From Flavimaribacter sediminis (GTDB lineage: Bacteria; Pseudomonadota; Alphaproteobacteria; Rhizobiales; Rhizobiaceae), in contig NZ_JAICBX010000001.1 in the NCBI RefSeq assembly GCF_019492055.1, forward strand, positions 806,001-870,000: DNA of 64,000 nt. The letters run 5' to 3'. A program made the translations under genes and the position numbers. Shown here in pieces: positions 35,152 to 43,834 of this stretch; position 1 is the first letter of the stretch, and each line of letters starts with the position of its first letter. Under the pieces are notes generated by a model. That model saw only the letters and a list, made by a program, of their open reading frames with translations. It was not told the DNA's origin and did not search any database.

Positions 35152-36090
35152 CTAGGTTCCGCTCTGCACGAGCAAATTCTCGGCGCCGCCATGTCCAAAC
35201 GAACGCGCGTGATGGCGGGGCGTGTTGCCCGTCACACGTTTGAAGGCCGTTCTAAACGCGCTTTCCGATTCATAGCCTAGCGCATGGGCAATTGCGCCGA
35301 TGGGTTCACCGTGCTCCAGACTTCGCCCGGCGAGCAGCATTCGCCAGCGCGTGATATACGCGATCGGACTTTCGCCGACCAGATGCCGAAACCGCGCCGC
35401 AAAGCTGGCGCGAGACATGCCGGCTTCAGCAGCGAGCGTTTCCACCGTCCAGCGGCGCGACGGCTCCCGATGGATCGCCTTGATGGCTGCCCCCACCCGT
35501 TGATCGGACAGCGCGAACAGCCAGCCGATACCCTCGTTCTCATTGAGATAGAGACGGAGCGCCTGGATGAAGATCATGGAGGCGAGTTGCTGTGCGACGA
35601 GGATGCCACCCGGCTTGAGATCTGTCAGTTCCTGCCGCATGCGCTCGAAGGCCCAGCGCAGTGTCTCGCGATCCGTCTCGCCGCGCACATGGACGATTGG
35701 CGGCAGCATGCCGAGCAGAATCTCCGCTTGGGGCCCCGCGAGCGCAAAGTGGCCGCCGAGCACCGTTACCCCGTTGCCGTCGTTGAGCTTCACCAGCGCG
35801 CCTTCTTCGGCGCCGAGAAAGTAGCGTCGCCAATCGTCGGGCGGCAGGCTCAGGTCACTGGCGATCTGAAACGGCCGGCCTCGCGGCATGATGAAGCAAT
35901 CGCCTTCTTTCAGAAACACGGGATCGCCCGCGCCTTCCACCGCGATCCAGCACGCGCCGGCGGTCACGGCGTAGCACTTGATGGCTTCGTGGGCGTCAAA
36001 GCCTATGGACCAGTTCCCACCCGCTTCGAAGCCGCCAACGAGATAGCTTCGCAGTCGCAGGAACGAGACGATATCGGATAGCGGGTCCAT
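35152..36090 (-). CDS. AraC-family transcriptional regulator with cupin sensor domain
   Basis: From the ATG at 36090 (GGAG upstream) the product has 312 residues. An AraC-binding cupin domain (about 10-185; VEGAGDPVFLKEGDCFIMPRGRPFQI) precedes a C-terminal HTH (about 205-300; TVETLAAEAGMSRASFAARFRHLVGESP and IGAIAHALGYESESAFRTAFKRVTG). It is divergent from a small membrane protein and an MDR oxidoreductase gene, its likely targets. Confidence 0.85.
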   Translation of the reverse strand: MDPLSDIVSFLRLRSYLVGGFEAGGNWSIGFDAHEAIKCYAVTAGACWIAVEGAGDPVFLKEGDCFIMPRGRPFQIASDLSLPPDDWRRYFLGAEEGALVKLNDGNGVTVLGGHFALAGPQAEILLGMLPPIVHVRGETDRETLRWAFERMRQELTDLKPGGILVAQQLASMIFIQALRLYLNENEGIGWLFALSDQRVGAAIKAIHREPSRRWTVETLAAEAGMSRASFAARFRHLVGESPIAYITRWRMLLAGRSLEHGEPIGAIAHALGYESESAFRTAFKRVTGNTPRHHARSFGHGGAENLLVQSGT

Positions 36091-36202
36091 TCTGGATGAT
36101 CTCCAACAAAAGCAGGATTTTGGCGTATAGTTCGTCCGAAGTCGACTGCCTATAAGTGGATGCTTTCGCTGTCCAGCGATCATTTGATCAGGGAGACTGG
36201 CT

Positions 36203-36571
36203 TTGACTTTCGAGATATTGGCGCTCGTCATGACAGTCGCGTGTATTGTTCTCGCCGTCCGCTTCATTTTCTTCGGCGGAAGCGTGCTAAAGGAGTGGGG
36301 GCTCGAGAGCACGACTGGCGCGCTCATCCTGTTTCGCCGGATCGGCCTGATGTATCTCGGCCTCGCCCTGATGTTCTTCCTGGGGCGAACAGCCGGCCCC
36401 TCGGAAATCCGGTCGGCGGTGTGCCTGGTCATGAGCGGAACAGCCGTACTGCTCGCAGGTCTTGGCCTCAATGAGTGGCTGGCGCGGCGTGTCAGTGCGG
36501 GCATCCTTCGTTCTGCAATCGCGGAGGCGGTGCTTGGGGCAGCCTTTGTCTGGGTTTGGTGGGGCGGATGA
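36203..36571 (+). CDS. small four-helix membrane protein (DUF4345-like)
   Basis: A TTG start at 36203 with GGGAGA 7 bases upstream gives 122 residues with about four hydrophobic helices (residues 3-25, 42-63, 70-90 and 100-120). The pattern resembles the DUF4345 family of unknown function. It lies between a divergent AraC regulator and an oxidoreductase, both likely in the same regulatory unit. Confidence 0.6.
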   Translation: MTFEILALVMTVACIVLAVRFIFFGGSVLKEWGLESTTGALILFRRIGLMYLGLALMFFLGRTAGPSEIRSAVCLVMSGTAVLLAGLGLNEWLARRVSAGILRSAIAEAVLGAAFVWVWWGG

Positions 36572-36635
36572 TGAGCACGATGAGTGTCACGCTCCCAACT
36601 GTTTTCAAAGCCAAGCAAATTGAGAAGAACCGGTT

Positions 36636-37571
36636 ATGAAGCGCATCCAATATTTCCAATATGGCAACCCGGAAGAGCTTTCGCTTGCCGATGTGGATCA
36701 GCCGAAACCCGGGCCCGGTCAGATTCTGGTTCGGGTCAAGGCCGCATCGGTCAACCCGATGGACTGGAAGATCCGGCGCGGCGAAATGAAAATGATGACG
36801 GGTTCGCGCTTTCCGCGTGGTCTCGGCCATGACTTTTCCGGTGTGGTCGATGCGGTTGGACCCGAAGTCAAACGATTCAAGGTTGGCGATGAGGTCTTCG
36901 GCGCCGCCGCCATCCGGCAAGCCGGCGCATTCGCCGAATATCTCGTTGCGGACGAAAAAAACGTTGGACTGAAGCCGACCAATGTCACTTTCGAGCAGGC
37001 GGCGGCCATGACGGTTATCGGTTCTGCAGCCTGGATCTCACTCATGAAAAAGGCGAAGCTGAGAGCCGGCCAGTCCGTCCTGATCACCGGATGTCTGGGA
37101 AGCGTGGGGCGTTTGGCGTTGCAGATCGCCCGCACGCAGGGTGCAGCCGTTACCGGCAGTTGCCGTGAATCCGGGCTCGAGGAAGCTCAGGCGCTGGGCG
37201 TGAGCGAGGTTATCGACTACCGCGCCTTCAACATTGGATCATATCGAGGCCGCTTCGATGTCATTTTCGATACCGCCGGAGCGCTGTCGCTGCGAGAGTG
37301 TGGTTCAATGCTGAAGAAGGGTGGCATGTCACTGCACATCGTGCCCACGCCCGCAAAGATGATCGGCGCCCTGCTTTCATCGCGGCATCATGTCGTGATC
37401 GCCAATCCGACCCCGGAAAGCTTCGCGGGTATTGCCGAAGGGCTCGAACACGGCACGCTCGTACCTATGATCGGTCGCGTCGTACCGCTGTCAGAGGCGA
37501 TCCCGGCCATCGTCGAGCTCGAAAAGGCGGGCGTCCCCAAAGGAAAGCTGGTCATTGCTCCCATGGAATAG
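36636..37571 (+). CDS. zinc-independent MDR oxidoreductase (quinone oxidoreductase-like)
   Basis: The 311-residue medium-chain dehydrogenase shows the GroES-like domain (PKPGPGQILVRVKAASVNPMDWKIRRGEM) and a Rossmann nucleotide-binding site (VLITGCLGSVGRLALQIARTQGA). Zinc-ligand cysteines are absent, so it should reduce enones or quinones with NADPH. AAGAACCGG precedes the ATG. The divergent AraC protein probably controls it. Confidence 0.85.
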   Translation: MKRIQYFQYGNPEELSLADVDQPKPGPGQILVRVKAASVNPMDWKIRRGEMKMMTGSRFPRGLGHDFSGVVDAVGPEVKRFKVGDEVFGAAAIRQAGAFAEYLVADEKNVGLKPTNVTFEQAAAMTVIGSAAWISLMKKAKLRAGQSVLITGCLGSVGRLALQIARTQGAAVTGSCRESGLEEAQALGVSEVIDYRAFNIGSYRGRFDVIFDTAGALSLRECGSMLKKGGMSLHIVPTPAKMIGALLSSRHHVVIANPTPESFAGIAEGLEHGTLVPMIGRVVPLSEAIPAIVELEKAGVPKGKLVIAPME

Positions 37572-38073
37572 GACTGGACAGACATCGCGTTCCCTTATCG
37601 CCGCGCCAAAGGGAAAAACCAACCTATTGTACGGGCATTGCGCCTGTGGACGAGGAGCAACATCGCAGCATGCGGTAGCCGCCGATGTCCTCAATGTCCA
37701 CCAATCGACGTTGAACCGAGATTCGCATCGTGCTGGATGGCCTGCGCGGTCTGCTCTTCGCGTCGGGCGAGGCCTACCAGTTCGACTGGAACCGCGAGAT
37801 CCGGCGCTGTCTGGCCAGTAACGCCCACATCCTTGCCATACGTGATCGACGCGGTAGCTTCGACTGGCTGTCACGCCAGATCAGCGCTGATGAAGCATCC
37901 GACCCGATTCCCGCAGACGGACGAGTGCCCGACCCGTTTGTGCAAAAAGTGGAAGGGGTGTTGAACGACATTGATCGCCGCACTTTGAAAAATCGAACAA
38001 AATCCGCTCGCTAGCTGTCTGACGGGCAATGCCGGTCTGTCCGATCTCGGAGTGGCGCAAAAAGCCTATATAA
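37572..38073 (+). other. gene-poor stretch with HTH-like remnant
   Basis: A short plus-strand frame reads HAVAADVLNVHQSTLNRD near 37660-37715, which resembles a LysR-type recognition helix. A shifted frame continues from 37730 to 38014 (94 codons, GTG start) without recognisable family. This could be a broken regulator gene, but the evidence is slight. The stretch ends where a copy of the dusA 5' end begins. Confidence 0.25.
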
Positions 38074-38127
38074 ATGATTGAAAAACAAAAAATATTTGCC
38101 ATCGCACTCATGGTGGATTGGACGGAC
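38074..38127 (+). repeat. displaced copy of the dusA 5' end (candidate attL)
   Basis: The 18 codons read MIEKQKIFAIALMVDWTD, against MTDKYKQFAIAPMMDWTD at the real dusA start (12 of 18 residues and 43 of 54 bases identical, no gaps). Similarity stops abruptly after GGACGGAC in both. This is what a site-specific integration junction in the dusA start would leave. Confidence 0.6.
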
Positions 38128-38168
38128 GTTGCGAGAAACGTTTTGGAATCAATAACTCAAGAGTTCTA

Positions 38169-39206
38169 TTATTCCGAAGTTGTACTTTTATTGTACTCGG
38201 CGACGGAGCCTCTGAATACCATCTTTCCCGCACAACGCAGTGTCACTGGCTCCCCAGCTTCGCCATTGATGCGCTGCGTAAGCTTGTCCCAAGCCAGCCG
38301 GCCGATTTCACGCGCAGGCTGCTGAAAGCAGGAGAGCTTGGGATAGACCAGTTCGGCCCAATCCGGCTCCTCCAGCACGACAAGCGACATATCCTTCGGA
38401 CATTGGATGCCATTATTGTGCATCGCCCTGATCAGCCACGATGCGAGGAGGTCGTTCGAAGCAATGATAGCAGTTGGCCTTTCCGGCGAGCGCATCGTTT
38501 CCGCGAATGTGTTTTCAAACGTCTCGCTCTCGAAGCCGCACTCCAAGACAGACCATTTCGCGCCTTTGCCGCTCGCTTCAACAGTCCAGGTCAGGCTGGA
38601 TATGCGTTGCTGCGTCACTGAAAGCTGGGGATACTGAATGGCAAGGGCAATGTGCTTGTGGCCCAATTCCAGCAACCGGCTGGCTACCTCCACGATCCCG
38701 GTCTCGTGGTCGAGGGCGATTTGATCAAAGCGGGTTTCGTTGGGAACCATGCGGTTGATGATGACCGTTGGAAGTCCAGCCTCGTAGACCAGATCGAGAA
38801 CACGTTGCGGCTGCAGGCTAGGGACAATCAGGAGCCCTGCCGCCTTATAGGCAATGAGCCTGCGGATCCTTGCCAGTTCGCGCTCGGCATCGTAGCGGCT
38901 AAAAACCTGGATCAGCTCGAAATTGTCGGCCACGGACAGTTCATCGAGTGTGTCGGCAAGCGACGCAAAGTTGGCAAAGCCCGTATTGGGCACGCACAGA
39001 CCGATCAATGTGTTGTGTTGCGCGCGCATGCCCTTGGCCAGCATGCTGCCGGTAAAGCCCAGTTCCCTGACGGCGCGCATCACCCGCCTGGCGCGGCCCG
39101 CGCTGACGCTGGCGCGGTTGTTCAAGACGTTGGAGACAGTTCCCACTGACACACCTGCCAGCTTTGCAACGTCACTGATGGTCGGCGGTTTCCGGGATTT
39201 GCTCAT
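38169..39206 (-). CDS. LacI/GalR-family transcriptional regulator
   Basis: The 345-residue protein has the LacI headpiece (TISDVAKLAGVSVGTVSNVLNNRASVSAGRARRVMRAVRELGF) and a periplasmic-binding-like effector domain. It is the last gene of the leftward hydrolase-BKACE-MBL run and probably controls that run and the divergent importer. Two sequences with the LacI-type core TGAAACGGTTCA are found in the 42.2-42.7 kb promoter region. Confidence 0.9.
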   Translation of the reverse strand: MSKSRKPPTISDVAKLAGVSVGTVSNVLNNRASVSAGRARRVMRAVRELGFTGSMLAKGMRAQHNTLIGLCVPNTGFANFASLADTLDELSVADNFELIQVFSRYDAERELARIRRLIAYKAAGLLIVPSLQPQRVLDLVYEAGLPTVIINRMVPNETRFDQIALDHETGIVEVASRLLELGHKHIALAIQYPQLSVTQQRISSLTWTVEASGKGAKWSVLECGFESETFENTFAETMRSPERPTAIIASNDLLASWLIRAMHNNGIQCPKDMSLVVLEEPDWAELVYPKLSCFQQPAREIGRLAWDKLTQRINGEAGEPVTLRCAGKMVFRGSVAEYNKSTTSE

Positions 39207-39439
39207 GTTATCTCGAACAACAGATCTTAAATTGGATCACAATTCCATCGGCCGATCGTGCGTTGAACATCTTGTCCGTGTTTGCGTGAATCGTGTTCCC
39301 CTGGATCTCATGGGTATTGCTGGCGAGTGTTGTCGTTTCATGCCTGAACGTGACTTGGATACGCAAGTCATAATACCCGATAGGGATGAGGCATGGTCAA
39401 CGCTGAATCTCCCTTGCGTTCGGGAAGAGCAGGAAGCTG

Positions 39440-40339
39440 CTAGCCCGCCATCGCAAAATAGCCTGGTGCGGCTGGCTCGAAGGAATAGCCGCCAGAGGCC
39501 TCGCGGATATAGCCGCAATGCGGCGGGGCAAAATGGCACGGCATAACCAAAGCGCCGGTTTCCGCAGCACGCTTCAAAAAAGCCTTCCGCGTCGCTAACG
39601 CGTTATCCTGTTCGATGCAGAAGGCCGTATTCCACTCGGGGCAGTAGATTTGAACGGTGCTGTGAAAGATGTCAGCCGAGAAGACGCCCTGCTGGCCTTC
39701 GGATTCCAGCCAGAAGTTGAGCTGTCCTGGCGTATGGCCGGGCGCCTGCGCAACCTTCAGGCAACCCGCGATCTCCTCCTGATCCGTAATGAACTCGGCG
39801 AGACCGGCGTCGACGATAGGCTGCACGCTGTCAGCAAACGAGCCGCCGTCTGACATCCTGCCGTCTTTATGCGCGGCGTCGAACCACTCAAAATCCTTCT
39901 TGGGAAAATGGTAGACGGCATTGGGGAAGGAGGGCGCCCATTTGTCTCCGTCCGCGCGAGTGTTCCACCCGACATGGTCCGCGTGGAAATGGGTCATGAC
40001 CACATCGGTAATGCTGTCGAATGTCTCGCCGGTGGCCGCAAACCACTCTGGCCAGAGGCTGTTCATACGGTTCATGCGGGGGGTCGTCCTAACCTTGCCG
40101 TTTCCGCAGCCCGTATCGATCAATATCCGACGGGACCCGGCCCGAACCAGCCAGGTCTGAATTGCAACGACGAGGCGGTCCGTCGCGGGCGCATAATGCC
40201 CGCGCGGCAACTTCCGAACAGCGGCTTCAAACTGTGACCGGTTGAATGCGGGGTAGAGGAACTCCGGGTCGTGAGTCGGCCCGTAGTACTCGACGAGACT
40301 TGTCACCTGAATGTCGCCGATGGTCCAGGAATGAAGCAT
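39440..40339 (-). CDS. MBL-fold metallo-hydrolase
   Basis: The 299-residue protein has the metal-binding THFHADHVGW (His117, His119, Asp121, His122), AQAPGHTPGQ with a further His, and SADIFHS with the bridging Asp. The overall layout resembles AHL-lactonase/aryl-hydrolase-like MBL proteins found in catabolic operons. It lies 36 bases after the BKACE gene and is probably co-transcribed. It may hydrolyse a lactone or ester in the same route. Confidence 0.85.
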   Translation of the reverse strand: MLHSWTIGDIQVTSLVEYYGPTHDPEFLYPAFNRSQFEAAVRKLPRGHYAPATDRLVVAIQTWLVRAGSRRILIDTGCGNGKVRTTPRMNRMNSLWPEWFAATGETFDSITDVVMTHFHADHVGWNTRADGDKWAPSFPNAVYHFPKKDFEWFDAAHKDGRMSDGGSFADSVQPIVDAGLAEFITDQEEIAGCLKVAQAPGHTPGQLNFWLESEGQQGVFSADIFHSTVQIYCPEWNTAFCIEQDNALATRKAFLKRAAETGALVMPCHFAPPHCGYIREASGGYSFEPAAPGYFAMAG

Positions 40340-40374
40340 GCTCTACCTCCAGATAGCGCGGTCCGCCGCGACAC

Positions 40375-41280
40375 TCACGACAGCTGCAGAATCTCGCGCG
40401 CTTCCGTCGCATTTGCGACTTCGATATTCAAAGCGTCGAAAATCAGGCGCATCCGTTCGACCTGCGCGGCGTTGGATTCAAAAGGAACCCCCGGCTTGTC
40501 GAATAAATTGTCTTCCTGCCCGATCCGAATATGCGTGCCCAGCAGCCCGCCCGCAGTGGCCGTGCGGATGTTTGCCATGCCGGTACCATGAATAAACAAT
40601 TTCAGCTCGCTGCCGAACAGCTGCTCGGCGGTGGTTTTCATATGGACGAGATGCTGAGGATGAGAGGCGATGCCGCCCAGAATGCCCGTCAGAAACTGCA
40701 CGATGATCGGCCGTTTTACGTTCTTTTTGCTCAGGTGATAATCGAGAATGTAGAGATGTCCGACGTCATAGCACTCGAACTCGATCGCGATGTCTTCAGC
40801 GATCAGGATATCCAGCATTTCGCCGATCTTGGCGAAGTTGTTGTCGGTGACGATTTCATAGCTGGAGGGGCCGAAGGCCTCCTTTTCCCACTCGCTTTCG
40901 AATTCGGAAACGCCCTGGTTCTCGGCCTTCCTGAACAAGCCATAATTCATCGAGCCGACGATTACGGTTGCCAGGTCCGGCCGCAATTCGACGACCGCCG
41001 ATAGCCGCTCCTTGGATGTTTTGCCGAGCGACGCTGACATATTGATCAGCGAGTCGCAATTGTCGCGAATTCCGGAGACGATTTCGCGCCACACCTCCGT
41101 GTCGTTGGTCGGAGTTCCATCGGGATTGCGCGCGTGCAGATGAATGATTGCCGCGCCGGCCTTCGATGCTGCCACCGACTGGGTGGAAATCTCCTCCGGC
41201 GAGATCGGCAGGTAAGGCGACATGGACGGCGTGAGCGAAGCCCCGGTTGCAGCACATGTAATGATGGTTTTCTCGGTCAT
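40375..41280 (-). CDS. BKACE-family beta-keto acid cleavage enzyme
   Basis: The 301-residue protein matches the 3-keto-5-aminohexanoate cleavage (Kce) / BKACE family (DUF849): the opening IITCAATGASLTPSMSPYLP, the metal-binding HLHAR (His47, His49), and FLTGILGGIASHPQHLV. BKACE enzymes use Zn2+ and acetyl-CoA to cleave a beta-keto acid into acetoacetate and a CoA ester. The ATG overlaps the stop of the alpha/beta hydrolase gene by 4 bases, so the two proteins probably work in sequence. The substrate cannot be inferred. Confidence 0.9.
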   Translation of the reverse strand: MTEKTIITCAATGASLTPSMSPYLPISPEEISTQSVAASKAGAAIIHLHARNPDGTPTNDTEVWREIVSGIRDNCDSLINMSASLGKTSKERLSAVVELRPDLATVIVGSMNYGLFRKAENQGVSEFESEWEKEAFGPSSYEIVTDNNFAKIGEMLDILIAEDIAIEFECYDVGHLYILDYHLSKKNVKRPIIVQFLTGILGGIASHPQHLVHMKTTAEQLFGSELKLFIHGTGMANIRTATAGGLLGTHIRIGQEDNLFDKPGVPFESNAAQVERMRLIFDALNIEVANATEAREILQLS

Positions 41281-42170
41281 CCTGTAGGTCCTAGTTGAGC
41301 AGTAGGGGTTTCGGTTTTCTGCCGGGAGTTCAGCGACGCGACAAAGGCACTGACGAACTCCGCGCAAATGGAGGGAATCTGGTGCGGCATGTGGTGGCCG
41401 CCGGGCACGACCTTCAGGGCCGCGCCGGGGATCATCGCGGCAACGCCCTTCACATATTCAGGCGTGCGGTTGGGGTCGTACTCACCGGCGACCGCCAGCG
41501 TCGGGCAGGCAATGCGGGCAAGCACCGTCGGCATATCCAGCGCCATAAGCATGCGGAATGTCGCGGCGAAACTTGCCGCGTCGCCGGATATCCAGCGTGC
41601 GCGGAACTCAGCGAATTTCTGCTCGCGACCGACCCGAAATTGCTCCGGATATCCGCCGGCCAGAGACTCATCGACGACGCTTCTCATGCCGCCTTCTTCG
41701 AGCCGTTTGATGTAGGCCAGCCTGGCAGGCGCGCTTTCCGCCGCAATTCCCATCGCCGGGCAGATAATGATCAGGCCGGCAATCACGTCGGGATAAGCCG
41801 CGGCAAACGAAGAGGCGATTGCTCCGCCGACCGCTATTCCCGCGATGACGGGCTTGCGCCCCAGGTTCAGCATATCGAGCAGGGCCTTGAGGTCTTCGAC
41901 GTGGTCGTCCATCGACACGCTCCCGACGACCTTCTCCGAGCCACCGCAGCCACGCCAGTCATAAGCGATGACGTGGTGATCGCGCGCGAGGATCTCGATT
42001 GCCGGCTCCCAGGTCTCCATGGACGCCGCCATCTCGTGCAACAGAACAATCGGGGGCGTGTCGGGATCCGGGGCGCCGGACACGGCATAACGAAGGCTGA
42101 CGCGGCCAAGGTCGACCCACGCTGGCCTTAATATGCGGTGCTCTGACATTGTCACGGTTTTCCCCGGCAT
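41277..42170 (-). CDS. alpha/beta-hydrolase fold protein lacking the nucleophile serine
   Basis: The 297-residue protein has the fold's usual landmarks: VLLHEMAASMETW, AYDWRGCGGSEK, the acid in AGEYDPNRTP and the His in GGHHMPHQIP. At the nucleophile elbow it reads GIAVGG (111-116), so Ala113 stands where G-x-Ser-x-G proteins have Ser. Enol-lactonases such as PcaD are the nearest in general look. Either it uses a different chemistry or it is non-catalytic. A second in-frame ATG at 42149 is a possible start. It is the first gene of the leftward operon. Confidence 0.85.
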   Translation of the reverse strand: MPGKTVTMSEHRILRPAWVDLGRVSLRYAVSGAPDPDTPPIVLLHEMAASMETWEPAIEILARDHHVIAYDWRGCGGSEKVVGSVSMDDHVEDLKALLDMLNLGRKPVIAGIAVGGAIASSFAAAYPDVIAGLIIICPAMGIAAESAPARLAYIKRLEEGGMRSVVDESLAGGYPEQFRVGREQKFAEFRARWISGDAASFAATFRMLMALDMPTVLARIACPTLAVAGEYDPNRTPEYVKGVAAMIPGAALKVVPGGHHMPHQIPSICAEFVSAFVASLNSRQKTETPTAQLGPTG

Positions 42171-42685
42171 TCTCTTTTGCAGTCACGGCCTTCGAGGTGC
42201 GATGCCACTCTGGTTGCTGAACTCACGGGTTCGGTCACCATGTGCAAACCAATAGCCGAAGAAATGAAACGGTTCAATAAATTTAATACGACACCGGAAG
42301 TAGCGTTTCAAAATTTCCCGATCCGGAAGGGTGTGCGTCTGCCGGCCCATGCCCATTGCGATGCGCGCATGGTGGAAGTTGCGTCGGGAGGCGCCGCAAA
42401 TCCTGTTATGGACGTTGGTGCCTGAGGGCGAGGCCTAAGGGGCTGATAAACACCCATCAATGGGCGATTTTAGGGCCTTAATCACTTGTGAGGTGATGTG
42501 ACGAGACGGGCTCGGTCGGCGCAGCTTCGGCAAAGGGTGCGGAAAAGCCGGAACGTACGCCGATCGGCGATGGCCTGATACATAATTAGTCTTGACTTTG
42601 GTTTTCGGTTCCACCATCATTTTTGAAATGAAACGGTTCAATAAATCGTAGGAATAACTTTGGAAGTCATTGGGAGGAGAATGCA
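42171..42685. promoter_or_regulatory. divergent promoter region with two LacI-type operator candidates
   Basis: TGAAACGGTTCA, near-palindromic with a central CG as in LacI-family operators, occurs at 42265-42276 and 42629-42640. It lies inside a 22-base direct repeat (42261-42282 and 42625-42646). For the rightward operon, TTGACT (42592-42597) and CATCAT (42615-42620) at 17-base spacing make a promoter whose start falls on the second operator. A frame at 42177-42425 has no recognisable product. Confidence 0.5.
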
Positions 42686-43798
42686 ATGCGTAAACTGGGA
42701 ATTGGTGGATTTGTCACGGTTGGCTTGATGGGGTTTGCGGTCGGTGGAGCGGCGCAAGCTGCCGATCTGACGATCGGCGCCTTGCTGCCGCTAACCGGTC
42801 CGGCGGCTCCGATCGGAATTGAGGAGCAGAACGGCGTTCAGTTCGCGATCGATCAGTTCAACGAAAACGGCGGCCTGGACGGAACGCCGGTCGAGGTCGT
42901 TTTCGATGACAGTCAGGGCAAGCCGGATCAGGGCGTGCTGGCGTTCAATCGCATGGCCGATCTTGGAGATGTGCCAGTCATGCTGACGGCCTATTCGTCG
43001 ATCTCGCTCGCGATCGCGCCATTGGGTGAGCGTCGCGAAATCCTGATCGTCAATCCTGCAGCGCAGTCCGACAGCCTCGCAGACGCCTCCAGCTATCTCG
43101 TCAACACCATACCGCTGGTTGGCGATGAGGCGCATGTGCTTGCAAATTACGCGTCGGAAAACTTGGGCAAATCCGCTGCGATCATCTATGAAAACGCAGC
43201 GGCTGGCGTTTCTGGACGTGACAGCTTCAAGAAGTTTTTCGAGGCAGCCGGCGGCGAGGTCATTGCCGACGAACCCGTCGAGTTTGGTCAGACAAACTAC
43301 CGTGCGTCGCTTTTGAAGGTCGCTGCGGCAAAGCCGGATTTTGTCTATATCGCGATCACCCAGAGCCAGGCTGCCATGGCAGATCAAATCGGTCAGGTCC
43401 CGAGCTTCCCGCTCGGTATCGGGAACACGTTCTCGTCTCCCTTCTTCGGGTATCCGTCTACCGAAGGATGGTACCAGACGGGCATTCAGTCGGGTTACCC
43501 GAGCGACGAACTCGTGACGAAGTTCAAAGAGAAGTTCGACGTCGACGATATGGGCTTCTTCGCCCGCGAATATTACAACTCGACGAACCTCATTCTCACG
43601 TTGGCGCAGAGCCTGGTTGAGGACGGCAAGGAGTTGACAGGCAAGGCGATGCGCGAAGCGTTGTTCGAGACCGGAACCTTTGACTCTGACGTCGCCAAGC
43701 TGGAGTTTACAACCAACACCGCGTCGCGGCCGGTTGAAATCCTGCAGTACCAGGGTGACGAGCGTGTCGTCATAACGACCGGAAGCGTCGCAGAGTAA
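42686..43798 (+). CDS. periplasmic binding protein of Liv-type importer, system 2
   Basis: The 370-residue protein starts with a signal peptide (MRKLGIGGFVTVGLMGFAVGGAAQA), and the mature part opens DLTIGALLPLTGPAAPIGIEEQNGVQFAIDQ, typical of the LivK/AmiC-like family. GGGAGGAG lies 7 bases before the ATG. It heads a compact operon with two permeases and two ATPases. The cargo is unknown but is probably the precursor of the BKACE substrate. Confidence 0.9.
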   Translation: MRKLGIGGFVTVGLMGFAVGGAAQAADLTIGALLPLTGPAAPIGIEEQNGVQFAIDQFNENGGLDGTPVEVVFDDSQGKPDQGVLAFNRMADLGDVPVMLTAYSSISLAIAPLGERREILIVNPAAQSDSLADASSYLVNTIPLVGDEAHVLANYASENLGKSAAIIYENAAAGVSGRDSFKKFFEAAGGEVIADEPVEFGQTNYRASLLKVAAAKPDFVYIAITQSQAAMADQIGQVPSFPLGIGNTFSSPFFGYPSTEGWYQTGIQSGYPSDELVTKFKEKFDVDDMGFFAREYYNSTNLILTLAQSLVEDGKELTGKAMREALFETGTFDSDVAKLEFTTNTASRPVEILQYQGDERVVITTGSVAE

Positions 43799-43834
43799 GC
43801 CTTCAGGCCTTCCAAACTAAGAAAAGTCGCCGTA

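Noticed and set aside
38074-38325. 83-codon frame starting with the dusA-like codons
   Set aside because: Only the first 18 codons match DusA; the rest overlaps the LacI gene in antisense. It is a repeat, not a gene.
42177-42425. 82-codon frame in the divergent promoter region
   Set aside because: It overlaps a candidate operator, and no family is recognised.
42261-42646. The 22-base direct repeats as transposon ends or att sites
   Set aside because: They contain a near-palindromic core and overlap a promoter, which fits operators better; no recombinase lies between them.
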